41,961 bases of DNA from Clostridioides difficile (GTDB taxonomy: Bacteria; Bacillota; Clostridia; Peptostreptococcales; Peptostreptococcaceae): positions 1 through 41,961 of the forward strand of contig NZ_OEZH01000167.1 of the NCBI RefSeq assembly GCF_900243075.1. The letters run 5' to 3'. Positions 41,926 to 41,961 of the stretch are shown here, in pieces. The stretch's first letter is position 1. Each line of letters starts with the position of its first letter. The position numbers and the translations under genes were made by a program. The notes under the pieces are model-generated. The model was not told the DNA's origin and ran no database searches. It saw only the letters and a program-made list of their open reading frames with translations.

Positions 41926-41961
41926 TTAATAGGTATATTTTTAATTATTTTATATAAAGTT

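Noticed and set aside
1-41961. CRISPR array, tRNA or rRNA genes
   Set aside because: No regularly spaced repeats of 25-40 bp and no tRNA- or rRNA-like segment were found on reading either strand.

Overview
The window is low-GC Firmicutes DNA (roughly 29% G+C by eye, strong AGGAGG-type ribosome binding sites, frequent TTG starts, PBSX-type tail genes). The combination of an R-type tailocin with a giant RCC1-repeat receptor-binding protein and a cprABC-cprK-type lantibiotic-resistance locus points to Clostridioides difficile, and the tailocin matches what is known there as a diffocin. The species call is recognition from memory, not a database search.

Left edge (1-2000): a decayed IS607-type serine transposase gene, a stand-alone XRE regulator with three phased operator-like repeats in front of it, and a small two-helix membrane protein. 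Centre-left (about 2000-21200): the tailocin. On the minus strand, read from high to low coordinates, are an ArpU/sigma-like activator, a tail terminator-like protein, sheath, tube, a tail assembly chaperone with a -1 frameshift extension, tape measure, an XkdP-like protein, a hub fused to two wall-degrading domains, the XkdR-, XkdS-, gpJ- and gpI-like baseplate proteins, a tail-fibre adaptor, a 1773-residue RCC1-repeat receptor-binding protein, a small accessory protein and a holin-like protein. No capsid, portal, terminase, integrase or replication gene is present, so this is a contractile killing particle rather than a prophage. Divergent on the plus strand are a Cro/CI-like repressor and an ImmA-like peptidase. 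Five 15-bp AGAACA-type sites lie in and next to the divergent control region, one exactly between the -35 and -10 of a strong minus-strand promoter.

Centre (21300-26300): a membrane protein, a parvulin foldase without signal peptide, a CBS-pair protein, a cold-shock protein, a membrane-anchored amidase-domain protein and a pyridoxal kinase. Centre-right (26300-33240): cprK and cprCBA (antimicrobial-peptide ABC transporter and orphan histidine kinase), a GerM-like envelope protein, and a PadR / DUF1700 / DUF4097 envelope-sensing operon with palindromic operator candidates. Right (33300-41961): a processive diacylglycerol glycosyltransferase-like enzyme, an extended glutamine synthetase, a DEDDh exonuclease, exonuclease III, GalT, a class I aminotransferase and a MarR regulator. 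The last 150 bases hold a strongly self-complementary segment that looks like a structured RNA.

The points most worth checking are a textbook A_AAA_AAC slippery site with a long-range stem in the tail chaperone gene, an apparent ATT initiation codon for the hub/hydrolase protein, the operator layout of the repressor switch with a remnant of a second (Cro-like) regulator beneath it, and the structured RNA at the right edge.
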